NCBI RefSeq assembly: GCF_900114255.1
Contig: NZ_FOSL01000001.1
Coordinates: 707,420 to 771,419 of the forward strand
DNA: 64,000 bases
Direction: 5' to 3'
Source of the DNA: Neomesorhizobium albiziae
GTDB lineage: Bacteria > Pseudomonadota > Alphaproteobacteria > Rhizobiales > Rhizobiaceae
A program made the translations under genes and the position numbers. The first letter of the stretch is position 1. The number at the start of each line of letters is the position of its first letter. The notes under the pieces were generated by a model, which made no database searches, was not told the DNA's origin, and saw only the letters and a list, made by a program, of their open reading frames with translations. Of the stretch, positions 36,621 through 45,735 are shown one piece after another.

Positions 36621-38312
36621 TCAAGTCATCAGCAACACGAGGACCATGCCCCAGACCGTCAGCAAGGTGTTTCCCACTGCGTAAGTGACGGTGTAGCCAA
36701 GCCCTGGGATCTGGCTCTTGGCACGGTCGTTGATCATGCCAAGTGAAGCAGTCGTCGTGCGTGCACCAGAGCAGCACCCCAACAAGATCGCGGGGTGGAA
36801 CCGGAACACATACTTGCCCACATACATCGCCAGAACCAACGGCACGGTCGTGGCCACGATACCCCATAGGAAGAGGCTGAAGCCGAGTTGTTGCAGGCCG
36901 GCGACGAAGCCCGGACCTGACGAGATGCCGACTACAGCGATGAATATGTTCAGGCCGACCGAGTTCATGAACCATACCGTCGACGACGGTATCCGCCCGA
37001 AGGTCGGGTGTACCGAACGAAGCCAGCCGAAGACGAGCCCGGAAATGAGCGCGCCTCCCGAAGTGGACAGGGTCAGGGGAATGTCGCCGACCTTGTAGAC
37101 GAAGGCCCCGACAAGCGCGCCGATTGCAATCGCGGCTCCGATGAAGGCGACATCCGCAATATCGCTCGGGCGATCGGCCACGCCGATATATTTTGCCGCG
37201 GCGCTCGTATCCTGGGTGCGACCCACGATAGTCAGGATATCGCCCCGATGCACCTTGGTGTTCGGCAGGATCGGAATCTCCGTTGCCGTGGCTCCACGCA
37301 CAATCTTGCGAAGGAAGACACCGCGCGCCACCGGCTCCACCGCGAGTTCGGCCAGCGTCTTGCCATCCAGCTTCTTGTTGGTCACCAGTACGTCGACGCC
37401 TTCGACTGGCACCGCCAGCAGGTCCCGATCCTCAACTTCCTCGGCCCCCTTGCCAACCAGCGCTACAAGCACTTCGCGGCGGCCGGCAACGGCTAGAATG
37501 TCGCCCGCCTGGATGACGGTATCCGCCGTTGCATCCATGATCCTTCCATCCCGTTGGATGCGTTCGACAAACACCCTCTCGCCGACGATCCGCGACTCTG
37601 CCTCTCGCGCGGTCAGTCCAACGGCCATTCCTCCCTCGCGGACGCGATAGGCCCGCAGTTCGTAGTGGTGCCACGCAGTACCGGCACCACCTGCCTCCTT
37701 CTTGCCGCCATGCTCTTCCTCGTAGCGTTTGCATTCCGCCTCAAGGTCGATACCAAGCAGTGCCGGCCCAAGCAACGCCAGCACGATAGCCGAACCCACT
37801 GTCCCGAAAATGTAGGTGACGGCATAGGCAACGGGCATTGCATCGAGCAGCCGCTTGGTTTCGTCCGGAGGCAATCCAATGCGGTTGATCGCGTCGGTGG
37901 CCAGGCCCATGGATGCCGAAATCGTTTGTGAGCCGGCATAAAGTCCCGCCGCGGACCCGACGTCATAGCCGGCAATCTTCGCAGCAAGGAAGGGTACGGC
38001 CAGGCAGAAAACGCAGACGACTGCCGCAAACAGAGCCTGCGGTACGCCATCCTTGGCAATGCCTCGGACGAATTGCGGCCCCACTCCGTAGCCAACCGCG
38101 AACAGGAACATCAGGAAGACGGTAGCCTTGAGTGGCGGCGAAATCGTAATGCCGAGCTGACCAATGATAACGGCCGCGATGAGTGTTGCTGTCACCGCGC
38201 CAAGGCCAAGGCCCTTGTAGGTGAAAGAGCCGAAATAATAGCCCAGGGCCAAAGATAGAAAGATGGCGATCTCGGGATAGCTGCGGAGAGTGTTTGCGAA
38301 CCAGTCGACCAT
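36621..38312 (-). CDS. aspT: Aspartate:alanine antiporter family (AspT-like)
   Basis: A 563-residue AAE-family exchanger: two membrane halves with the duplicated AspT-Y pattern ([12 protein letters not shown] ... [20 protein letters not shown] in the first; [19 protein letters not shown] ... [16 protein letters not shown] in the second) flanking two cytosolic TrkA-C domains ([32 protein letters not shown]). Characterised AspT swaps aspartate for alanine electrogenically. As first gene of the run, ahead of a basic-amino-acid decarboxylase and aspartate 4-decarboxylase, it is the likely precursor/product exchanger for one or both. Confidence 0.9.
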   Translation of the reverse strand: MVDWFANTLRSYPEIAIFLSLALGYYFGSFTYKGLGLGAVTATLIAAVIIGQLGITISPPLKATVFLMFLFAVGYGVGPQFVRGIAKDGVPQALFAAVVCVFCLAVPFLAAKIAGYDVGSAAGLYAGSQTISASMGLATDAINRIGLPPDETKRLLDAMPVAYAVTYIFGTVGSAIVLALLGPALLGIDLEAECKRYEEEHGGKKEAGGAGTAWHHYELRAYRVREGGMAVGLTAREAESRIVGERVFVERIQRDGRIMDATADTVIQAGDILAVAGRREVLVALVGKGAEEVEDRDLLAVPVEGVDVLVTNKKLDGKTLAELAVEPVARGVFLRKIVRGATATEIPILPNTKVHRGDILTIVGRTQDTSAAAKYIGVADRPSDIADVAFIGAAIAIGALVGAFVYKVGDIPLTLSTSGGALISGLVFGWLRSVHPTFGRIPSSTVWFMNSVGLNIFIAVVGISSGPGFVAGLQQLGFSLFLWGIVATTVPLVLAMYVGKYVFRFHPAILLGCCSGARTTTASLGMINDRAKSQIPGLGYTVTYAVGNTLLTVWGMVLVLLMT

Positions 38313-38776
38313 GCTGTTACCCGCTCATGTGGCGACGACCGGCGATGTCGTCGGTCGTTCTGGTGATTAGAACTGGACAACAGCACCAGCGGAGCCGATT
38401 GGACCGCATGGATGTCGGCGTCCGCTGCGCACGACCAAGTCCGCTGTGAACCGGAACGGGACAGCTGCCGGTGAACGCCCATGCGGCGGCAAGAGGCTGC
38501 TCGACCATTCTCCTGGATGTCCGTTTTCCCCTCACGAACCCGCTAGCGCTCGAAAATCGAAGGCGGCGCGATAGCAAGCATTGGCTGCAAGAGAACAATG
38601 TCAGAGAAGAGACAAGAAAAGCCAGCGCCCAAGTGTTATATACGGTTAACTGAGGCAGCAGTCGGTCGTTTCGATTGCATTTGCTTATTGTCGGAGTATC
38701 CTCGCCAAAACGCTCGAAGACTTTGCGTGTGTAATGCGCGGGTACAAGAATCGCGAGCAAATGAGGGAGTGCAGGA
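38313..38776. other. Divergent promoter region
   Basis: A 464-base gap between the decarboxylation module (minus) and the membrane-protein chain (plus). It should contain both promoters. The right part (38560-38700) is AT-richer. No recognised operator, RNA or convincing gene; short open frames here lack family-like sequence. Confidence 0.45.
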
Positions 38777-39295
38777 ATGTCCGAGGCAATGCACCCTGCG
38801 GCCCCGCATTATCTCCCATCGTTCATAACAGGCCCTGGCGAAACCGATGTGTTGTTCACCGGGGCAGTGATCTTTCTTGTTTTAGCCGTCATGGGGCTTG
38901 GAAGCTTATACTTCTGGCTCCACGCCTTGCCGGAACGCATGTCCCACGGCGCAGGTCAGCGCCAATTCCAGTTGGTGGCGGTCCTGTCGCTGCTCGCGCT
39001 GTTCACCCATATACAAGCGTTCTGGATTGCCGCGTTGCTGGTTGCTCTCGTTCCTGTACCTGACTTCTGGACGCCGTTGGCCAGCATGGCCGACTCGCTC
39101 ACCAAAATGGCAGTGAGGTGGTCTCGCTCCGCGGGCGAAAGGCAACACGAAGCCAGCCATGAGCCAAGTGCAGCCCCTCACACCGGGAAGGAAATAAACG
39201 GAAGTGACCTTCTCGACGAAATGGCGCCGACCCGTGCAGTTGCAGCCTCCGACGATCAATTTCAGGTCGCTGCGGCGGGAGTGCGCAAGCAATGA
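38777..39295 (+). CDS. Small membrane protein, partner of HlyD adaptor
   Basis: A 172-residue protein with two or three membrane helices (about residues 27-48 and 66-95) and a long hydrophilic, probably cytosolic tail. The stretch GSLYFWLHALPERM between helices and the HlyD-type gene overlapping by ATGA resemble the E. coli yibI-yibH and yiaW-yiaV pairs (DUF3302 protein plus HlyD-like protein), though the sequence match is weak. GGGAG/AGGA before the ATG. Function unknown; the pairing suggests a membrane subunit of an efflux assembly. Confidence 0.6.
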   Translation: MSEAMHPAAPHYLPSFITGPGETDVLFTGAVIFLVLAVMGLGSLYFWLHALPERMSHGAGQRQFQLVAVLSLLALFTHIQAFWIAALLVALVPVPDFWTPLASMADSLTKMAVRWSRSAGERQHEASHEPSAAPHTGKEINGSDLLDEMAPTRAVAASDDQFQVAAAGVRKQ

Positions 39296-40527
39296 TTGAG
39301 GTTCTGCTTTGCTCGGTGTTGACCGTTCTTCCGGATTTTCTGATCCGGAGGTTCGTGCAGGGTAAGAGGATTGGTCATGAGATCACCCTCTTTTCCGTGT
39401 GGTACGAGCTGCGATACGGAATTACAGCATGTATTGGTCTGACTATAGTTCTGCTGACACTTATTCTTTACTACCATCCATCGACGAGCAGCGCGGTCTC
39501 ATTGTATCGCACGATCCCCATTCTCCCCGAGGGCTCCGGCCGCGTCGAGGAGGTTTATGTAGGAGTGAGAGACCGGGTCGAAGCGGGCGATCGCATCTTC
39601 AGGCTCGATAGCTCGGAGCAGGAGGCGGCCCTGGAGACCGCGCGCCAGCGCGTATCAGAGATAGACGCTCAGTTCGAACTGGCCAAGACCGAACTGGCCG
39701 GGGCCGATGCGCGGATCCAGGAAGCCCAGAGCGCCTATCAGCAAGCACTCGATGAATTTGAAACCAAGTCCGAGTTGCAAAGGCGTAGTGCTTCTACAGT
39801 TGCCGAACGGGAAATCGAAAGGCTCGCCAACCTGGTTGACGGGCGCAAAGCCTCCGTTTCGGCTGTCATGGCTAGCAAACAGGCCGTCGAGACCCAGATT
39901 GCTTCCGTTCTGCCGGCGCAGAAAAAAAGTGCGGAAGCCTCGCTTGCGCAGGCCCAGGTCGAACTGGACAAGACTGTCGTCTATGCGGGCGTCGCAGGCA
40001 CGCTCGAACAATTCACGCTTCGCAAGGGTGATATCGTCAATCCCCTGATGCGGCCGGCCGGCGTCCTCATCCCAACCGACGCTGGCAGGAAGGCGCTGAT
40101 CGCAGGCTTCGGCCAGCTCGAAGCCCAGGTCATGAAAGTCGGCATGGTCGCCGAAGCGACATGCATTTCAAAGCCGATGGCCATCATTCCAATGGTCGTA
40201 ACCGAGGTCCAGGATCTGATCGCAGCAGGCCAGGTGCGGGCGTCGGACCAACTTATCGATGCCCAGCAGATCGTCAGGCCTGGGACGATAACCGTCTTTC
40301 TGGAACCACTTTTTGAAGGTGGCTTCGACGGCGTTCCGCCGGGCAGCAGTTGCATCGCCAATGCTTACACCAACAATCACGACCGCTTTGCCGAGGGGAA
40401 CTTGGGAACAGTACAATGGGTGTTCCTGCACGTCATAGATACCGTCGGCCTGGTACATGCAATTATACTGAGGTTCCAAGCGCTCCTTCTTCCCGTGCAA
40501 ACGCTTATCTTTTCCGGCGGCCACTGA
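39292..40527 (+). CDS. HlyD-type membrane fusion protein
   Basis: A 411-residue periplasmic adaptor. One or two N-terminal hydrophobic segments (residues about 1-15 and 43-62) anchor it. Then come a biotinyl-lipoyl half motif (GRVEEVYVGVRDRVEAGDRIFRLDS split by a long coiled-coil hairpin, residues about 115-225) and the second half (VYAGVAGTLEQFTLRKGDIV). It is of the EmrA/YibH kind. No inner-membrane pump or TolC-like gene is adjacent. It starts inside the stop of the preceding gene (ATGA), so the two proteins are coupled. Confidence 0.85.
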   Translation: MIEVLLCSVLTVLPDFLIRRFVQGKRIGHEITLFSVWYELRYGITACIGLTIVLLTLILYYHPSTSSAVSLYRTIPILPEGSGRVEEVYVGVRDRVEAGDRIFRLDSSEQEAALETARQRVSEIDAQFELAKTELAGADARIQEAQSAYQQALDEFETKSELQRRSASTVAEREIERLANLVDGRKASVSAVMASKQAVETQIASVLPAQKKSAEASLAQAQVELDKTVVYAGVAGTLEQFTLRKGDIVNPLMRPAGVLIPTDAGRKALIAGFGQLEAQVMKVGMVAEATCISKPMAIIPMVVTEVQDLIAAGQVRASDQLIDAQQIVRPGTITVFLEPLFEGGFDGVPPGSSCIANAYTNNHDRFAEGNLGTVQWVFLHVIDTVGLVHAIILRFQALLLPVQTLIFSGGH

Positions 40528-40665
40528 AGCGACGACACCGAGCCGGTGCTGCATGCTCGTATTCGCCGCGTTGAATTTCCGCTCGTCTCACGTCCCACGC
40601 TAGCCCGCGCGGGTAAGCGACTTCGACGTAACGAATTGCAACGCAACGGTGAAAGGGGAAATTCA

Positions 40666-41046
40666 TTGGCTGGAGAAATATCTCCTAAGCACCGATCACG
40701 ACGGATGAGGCGCACGTTTTTTCGTGCGCTCCTACAGCAACTGCGTGTCCTGTGGCCGATCTTTTCCGGGATATTCCTCGCGATGATGGCAGCCGGTCTT
40801 ATCATCGGCCGCATAGAGAACTGGCGGATCGATGAAGCTCTTTATTTCACCTTCGTGACGGGCCTTACGATCGGTTACGGCGATTATGCTCCGCAACATT
40901 TTCTTAGCCGGTTGCTGGCGGTAGCGATCGGCTTCGCGGGTATCGTGGTGACGGGGCTTGTTGCCGCGGTCGCAGTGCAGGCGCTGAAGGCCACAGACCG
41001 CAATCCCCTGGACGAAGGCAGACAAAATGAGCCCCTTGCTGAGTGA
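40666..41046 (+). CDS. Two-TM potassium channel
   Basis: A channel of about 126 residues: helix 1 (IFSGIFLAMMAAGLIIG), a pore loop with the K+ selectivity filter TIGYGD, and helix 2 (LLAVAIGFAGIVVTGLVAAV). It would assemble as a tetramer in the inner membrane (KcsA/Ion_trans_2 type) and has no regulatory domain. The TTG at 40666 is preferred because of AAAGGGGA upstream; an ATG at 40705 is the alternative. It overlaps the next gene by 20 bases, suggesting the channel and the Ca2+/H+ exchanger are made together. Confidence 0.85.
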   Translation: MAGEISPKHRSRRMRRTFFRALLQQLRVLWPIFSGIFLAMMAAGLIIGRIENWRIDEALYFTFVTGLTIGYGDYAPQHFLSRLLAVAIGFAGIVVTGLVAAVAVQALKATDRNPLDEGRQNEPLAE

Positions 41047-42118
41047 GATCCGCTCCAATGCCGTTCTCTGGCTCCTGCTGTTTGTTCCGGTGGTCTTCCT
41101 TGTCAGATTTTTCGACCCGGAAGCGCATACACTGCTCTTCGTGCTTTCAGTACTGGCGATCTTGCCGCTGGCCACATTGCTGAGCGCCGCAACCGAAGCG
41201 GTAGCATCCAAGACTGGGGATTCGGTTGGTGGTCTGCTCAACGCCACGCTCGGAAATCTTACAGAACTGGTCATTGCATTGACTGCACTGCATGCCGGTC
41301 AGTACACCTTGGTGAAGGCTTCCATCGCTGGAGCTATTGTCGCCAACACTCTGTTCATGCTGGGTGTCTCGTTTCTGCTCGGCGGCCTCAAATACCATGT
41401 CCAGGTCTACAACAGAGAGAGCGCCCGGCTGCAAACGAGCCTGCTGCTTCTGGCCACGATCGCGATGGTCACACCATCGATGGTATCCCACGTCGATGCC
41501 CTGGATACCTCAGCCTTCACGCAGCAGCTGAGCGTTGGACTGTCGGTGATCCTGGTCGGCACCTATGCGATGGGCCTGCTTTTTTCACTCAGGTCCCACC
41601 GGGAACTTTTTGCTGGCACCGCACATGCGGAGGCAGGCGAAGAAACGTGGCCCATGGGACTTGCACTTGCGACGCTGGCCGGCGTCACGGTCCTCGTAGC
41701 CTTGGTAAGTGAAGTGTTCGTTGAGTCCGTGCAGCAGGCGGCCGCCACGCTGGGCATGACCCCGGCATTTGTGGGTTTTGTCGTCGTTGCATTGGTGGGC
41801 GGCTCGGCCGAGATGGCATCGGCATTCTCCGGCGCGCGCAAGAACCGGCTGGACCTGAGCGTTGGCATTGCGCTCGGGGCCGCGGCACAGATCGCGCTCT
41901 TCGTGGCGCCAATGATGGTGTTCCTCAGCTACGTCATTGGCCCGGCGCCTATGGACTTGCTGTTCTGGCCCGGGGCCGTCTCCATGGTGCTCATTGCAAC
42001 GATAACTGCATCCCTGTTGACCAGTGGCGGACGTTCAGCATGGTTCGTCGGGGTGCTGCTGATAATGGTCTATGTGATTTTCGCCATGACGATCTACCTG
42101 CTTCCACCACCAGTCTAG
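41027..42118 (+). CDS. Ca2+/H+ antiporter (CaCA family)
   Basis: A 363-residue cation exchanger of the CAX/ChaA kind with about eleven membrane helices. Both alpha repeats are visible: GLLNATLGNLTELVIALTAL (N-terminal) and VVVALVGGSAEMASAFSGARKN (C-terminal), each with the ion-binding acidic residue. It expels Ca2+ (or Na+/K+) for H+. It overlaps the K+ channel gene and is 40 bases from the next. Confidence 0.9.
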   Translation: MSPLLSEIRSNAVLWLLLFVPVVFLVRFFDPEAHTLLFVLSVLAILPLATLLSAATEAVASKTGDSVGGLLNATLGNLTELVIALTALHAGQYTLVKASIAGAIVANTLFMLGVSFLLGGLKYHVQVYNRESARLQTSLLLLATIAMVTPSMVSHVDALDTSAFTQQLSVGLSVILVGTYAMGLLFSLRSHRELFAGTAHAEAGEETWPMGLALATLAGVTVLVALVSEVFVESVQQAAATLGMTPAFVGFVVVALVGGSAEMASAFSGARKNRLDLSVGIALGAAAQIALFVAPMMVFLSYVIGPAPMDLLFWPGAVSMVLIATITASLLTSGGRSAWFVGVLLIMVYVIFAMTIYLLPPPV

Positions 42119-42158
42119 AAAGCTGGTCGACCGTCAGGGTTTGTTTGGAGGGGTTGTA

Positions 42159-43250
42159 ATGGACCCGGTCGGTTCGCCTCACCTCGTCAATCCGCGCCAG
42201 GATCTCACGCGTGTCACGCTTGGGGTGCTGTTCATCGGCAGTCTACTCATAGCCAGCCTCTGGGTTTTGAAACCGTTTCTGCCGGCGATCGTCTGGGCTG
42301 CCACACTGGTGCTCGCCACCTGGCCGCTTATGCTTTGGTTGCAACGCCATACCGGAAATCACCGCGGCCTTGCGGTCCTGATCATGACGTCGACCCTGCT
42401 GTTGCTTGTGATTGTACCCATTTGGCTGGCACTCAGCACGGTCATCACAAATATCGACCAGGTTGGCGATCTGGTTCGGTCGATCCTTTCGCTGCGGCTG
42501 CCAACGCCACCTGCCTGGTTGACGGAAGTACCACTCGTCGGAGCACGCGCCACCGAAGCATGGGAAAAGCTCAACTCGGCGGGCATGCAGGAATTGATCT
42601 CTCCCTATGCGGGAAAGCTGACCTACTGGTTAGCATCGGCGACGGGAAGCCTTGGTGGCGTATTCATCCACTTCCTCCTGACAACGGGAATCGCCGCGGT
42701 CATGTATTCGGGAGGTGAACGCGCCGCTGCCACCGCAATCCTGTTCGGCCGCCGGCTAGGCGGTATTCGCGGAGAGACTGCCGTGGTGCTGGCCGGCCAG
42801 GCGATCCGCGCCGTGGCCTTGGGCGTGGTGGTGACCGCCGTTGCGCAGAGCGCTGTGGCCGGCATTGGGCTGGCCGTTGCGGGCGTACCCTATGCTGGTG
42901 TGCTAATGGCATTGATCTTCATATTGTGCCTGATCCAACTCGGCCCCATCCTGGTAATGGCGCCAGTAGCAATCTGGATGTATTCGTCAGGCGATTCACT
43001 GTGGGCTACGGTGTTGCTGCTCTTTGCGGTTGTCGCAGCGACGATGGACCAGTTCATCCGCCCCGTCTTGATCCGCAGGGGCGCGGATCTTCCCATGTTG
43101 CTTATTCTGGCCGGTGTTATCGGCGGCCTTGTGGCGTTTGGCATGCTGGGCATCTTTATAGGCCCTACCGTGCTTGCGGTCGCCTACACGCTGCTCAATG
43201 CTTGGATGGACGAGCATCCGGACGGACACGCTGCGTCTATCCCGACATGA
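42159..43250 (+). CDS. AI-2E family transporter
   Basis: A 363-residue membrane protein with about eight helices, matching the PerM/AI-2E family (formerly YdgG/YhhQ type). The typical C-terminal part is MDQFIRPVLIRRGADLPMLL followed by FIGPTVLAVAYTLLNAWMDE. Members have been linked to autoinducer-2 export and to Na+(Li+)/H+ exchange; beside a K+ channel and Ca2+/H+ exchanger the second is the more attractive guess. ATG at 42159 with GGAGGGG upstream. Confidence 0.85.
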   Translation: MDPVGSPHLVNPRQDLTRVTLGVLFIGSLLIASLWVLKPFLPAIVWAATLVLATWPLMLWLQRHTGNHRGLAVLIMTSTLLLLVIVPIWLALSTVITNIDQVGDLVRSILSLRLPTPPAWLTEVPLVGARATEAWEKLNSAGMQELISPYAGKLTYWLASATGSLGGVFIHFLLTTGIAAVMYSGGERAAATAILFGRRLGGIRGETAVVLAGQAIRAVALGVVVTAVAQSAVAGIGLAVAGVPYAGVLMALIFILCLIQLGPILVMAPVAIWMYSSGDSLWATVLLLFAVVAATMDQFIRPVLIRRGADLPMLLILAGVIGGLVAFGMLGIFIGPTVLAVAYTLLNAWMDEHPDGHAASIPT

Positions 43251-43277
43251 TGGGGAGCAACAAAGGCATCTCAAGGA

Positions 43278-43649
43278 TCAACGATGCAAGTCATATGCTT
43301 GGCCCGCAGTTCTTAGTTGCTCGAGTGTTTTTCCGGAACAACTTCCCGACCATTCACCGCCTACTGGCGTAGCCTTACCTGTTATGGTGATCGTGCCAGC
43401 CCGATTATCGGGCGACATATAAACGGCAGCCCCGTCCGGCCCGATTTTGGATAAATAGTAAATGTGAACAACCCCGCTTAGTTCACAACGCACCAAAACG
43501 GGAAAGTCCTCGAACGATGCCTCTTGGGCATACGCACTCGGGCTGTACATTCCAGCAAGGGAAGATTGCGCGATGGCAACAAGAAGTATCCCTCTGAATA
43601 GCCGAAGCGGCTTCAGGAAAATATCATCACCAGGCAGAATATGGTTCAT
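43278..43649 (-). CDS. Small secreted hypothetical protein
   Basis: About 123 residues; starts MNHILPGDDIFLKPLRLFRG with a hydrophobic stretch and signal cleavage near AYAQE. The mature part has two cysteines (VRCELSG and SGSCSGK) that may bridge, and a beta-rich look (VHIYYLSKIGPDGAAVYMSP). No family recognised. The start at 43649 has AAGGG upstream. Convergent with the AI-2E gene, 27 bases apart. Confidence 0.6.
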   Translation of the reverse strand: MNHILPGDDIFLKPLRLFRGILLVAIAQSSLAGMYSPSAYAQEASFEDFPVLVRCELSGVVHIYYLSKIGPDGAAVYMSPDNRAGTITITGKATPVGGEWSGSCSGKTLEQLRTAGQAYDLHR

Positions 43650-43824
43650 GATTACCATCCCTTGACTATCCGACGCGACCAAATCGACAGCCGCATCTGC
43701 TCAATCCTATCAACTCAGTTTCATCTGTTAAACCGTCATAATCGAGGTGAAAATCAGCTTTAGATCTTTGCTCGATTGGCTACTTCGGGCCAGAGGGCGT
43801 TTCGCCGGGCCGTCACCGTCCCGG

Positions 43825-44658
43825 TCAATGCGAAAGTAGGATCGGCAGACGGACGTCCCTCAGAATGCCATTCGTGACCCCACCGAGAACAAAATCCCTA
43901 AGTCTGGTATGGCCGAATGCCCCCATGACCATCAGGTCGGCGCCGATTTCAAGCGCGCGATCCTGAAGTGACACCTCGATCGGGCCATCCTCGGTTCCGA
44001 AGGGCATTGCCTCGGCCGATAGCCCGCGTGCGTTCAGCCCTTGGGCCAGGCGTTCAGCGGCATTCGTCTCTGATAGAGGCTTCTCGTCCGTCACAGTAAG
44101 CACAGTGATCCTGGACGCGCGGCGCAAGACTTCATGTGCATCCGCCACTGCACGCGCCGCCACGCGGCTGCCGTCCCAAGCAACGGCAACATTTCTTAGC
44201 TCCCTCACCGGATCGACCTCCGGCAAGAGGATCGTTGGCCTTCCCGACCCGAATATGATGGCTTCTGCCGTCAACCTGGCCGTGGGATTGTTGGCCCAGG
44301 CGCAAAGCACGAAATCATGATAGCGCGCTTCAATTGCAGCGGTATCATTGAGCAAGGTAGCGTTTGAGGCGACCGCGCCTGTGATTGTATCAACGCCTGC
44401 TTGTTTCGCTTCCTCCACCAGCTTTGCCAGAAACGCTTCACCGTGCTCCCGGCACTGGGCTTCGGCTTCCCGGGTCATTTTTGAAACGTCGACCAACTTC
44501 CGCGACAGCGCATTCGAGATGGACCGGACCTCTACGTTGATAGCCAAGGCATGCAGCTGCGCGCCGAGGGCTGCCGCCATTGCGAGCACTCCGGGGATAG
44601 CTGTCTCAGGACTGGGGTCGGGGTAGGTGATGACAGGAAGCAGGGCTGTAGTTTTCAT
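43825..44658 (-). CDS. Tandem universal stress protein
   Basis: A 277-residue cytosolic protein of two UspA domains. The second keeps the nucleotide-binding pattern MGAFGHTRLRDFVLGGVTNGI (G-2x-G-9x-G type) and AVAWDGSR; the first (ALLPVITYPDPSPETA...) is degenerate, as in many E. coli UspE-like tandem proteins. A general stress protein, in keeping with the ion and acid-stress neighbours. Confidence 0.88.
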   Translation of the reverse strand: MKTTALLPVITYPDPSPETAIPGVLAMAAALGAQLHALAINVEVRSISNALSRKLVDVSKMTREAEAQCREHGEAFLAKLVEEAKQAGVDTITGAVASNATLLNDTAAIEARYHDFVLCAWANNPTARLTAEAIIFGSGRPTILLPEVDPVRELRNVAVAWDGSRVAARAVADAHEVLRRASRITVLTVTDEKPLSETNAAERLAQGLNARGLSAEAMPFGTEDGPIEVSLQDRALEIGADLMVMGAFGHTRLRDFVLGGVTNGILRDVRLPILLSH

Positions 44659-44736
44659 TGGGAGCCGCCTTCTGAATGCGGGGTACGCAACAGACGTCTA
44701 ATCCGAAGGGGCACATCCGGGATGCGCATTGTCTGC

Positions 44737-45687
44737 TCATTCCCCCGGATCGTTGACGACGGTCCAGCCGTCATCGGGATCGAACATCGTGATCTTTTCG
44801 ACAAGCGCCGCCGTATCGGACCCCAAGTCCTTTTCGTAGACGGTGCCGTACTGGTTTACCACGAAGGTCATGATGCCTGTGCGGTCGTATTCGGCTGGCG
44901 CGGCGAGGAGCGCAAAGCCGCCAATCATGTTGCCGTTGACGACATAGTCGTACTGGCCGCCTGCGACATTTGCCCCCTGGCCGTTCAATATGCGGTAGCG
45001 GTAGCCGAAATACCCATCCTCGGGGGCGGTCGCCAACTCGGCCTGGCTGATCAGCGAACCAAAAGGACTTTCCGGCACACCGTCGCCGGGTTCCCAGTAT
45101 AGGCCGTCATAGGTTTCGGGCGTGCTGATCAGCTTCTGCGCGTATTCGCTAACGCCGTCCTCGTCCCAGTCGGTTTCCTTATAATCCTCCTGGGCATCGA
45201 CATAGGCGCGCATGTTGGCGACAGTGCTCAGTTCGTTCTCGCCGATCCTGCGGTTGATGACTTCTTCCAGCCCGGCGATGGTATCGAACGCCCATTTGCC
45301 CTCTGTCTGCACGACCGGGAACGGAAACGGCCACACCTTGTCGCCGAGAACGAGTGTCTTGAGGTCGGGATCAGTCTCCTTGACTCCAATCGACTCTGCC
45401 GCTGCCTGCTTGATCTCACCGAAGCTTTCGTCGATCTCCTTGGACTTGGCCACCTCGGTGGGCTCAAGCCCCAAGAGCGATGCGACCGCCTCCTTGTCAT
45501 TCGCCGCGAGTCCATTGCGGAACGCTTCGATGAGTTCGTCGAGCGTGGCGAAGGACGGGGGCGCCTCGCCGATAAAGGACTCGAAATCCTTCACCGTGTT
45601 CGGTTCTGCTTCCTGGCTGCTGCCTGCCGAAAGCGTGAGAACACTGAGCGAGAGGGCGAGAGTTGCAGTGATGAGGTACCGGTTCAT
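44737..45687 (-). CDS. DUF2950 secreted protein
   Basis: A 316-residue exported protein beginning MNRYLITATLALSLSVLTLS, cleaved near SSQ. The mature part carries the DUF2950 patterns: DNW-like AFDTIAGLEEVINRRIGENE, YVDAQEDYKETDWDEDGVSEYAQKLISTP, LYW, and GFALLAAPAEYDRTGIMTFVVN. Function unknown. It lies 48 bases after the DUF3300 gene on the same strand; these two families are repeatedly found side by side in proteobacteria. Confidence 0.88.
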   Translation of the reverse strand: MNRYLITATLALSLSVLTLSAGSSQEAEPNTVKDFESFIGEAPPSFATLDELIEAFRNGLAANDKEAVASLLGLEPTEVAKSKEIDESFGEIKQAAAESIGVKETDPDLKTLVLGDKVWPFPFPVVQTEGKWAFDTIAGLEEVINRRIGENELSTVANMRAYVDAQEDYKETDWDEDGVSEYAQKLISTPETYDGLYWEPGDGVPESPFGSLISQAELATAPEDGYFGYRYRILNGQGANVAGGQYDYVVNGNMIGGFALLAAPAEYDRTGIMTFVVNQYGTVYEKDLGSDTAALVEKITMFDPDDGWTVVNDPGE

Positions 45688-45735
45688 GGTCGTGTTCCTG
45701 TAAGGTGCAACGGCGAGCGGCAATGCCTCGACACG

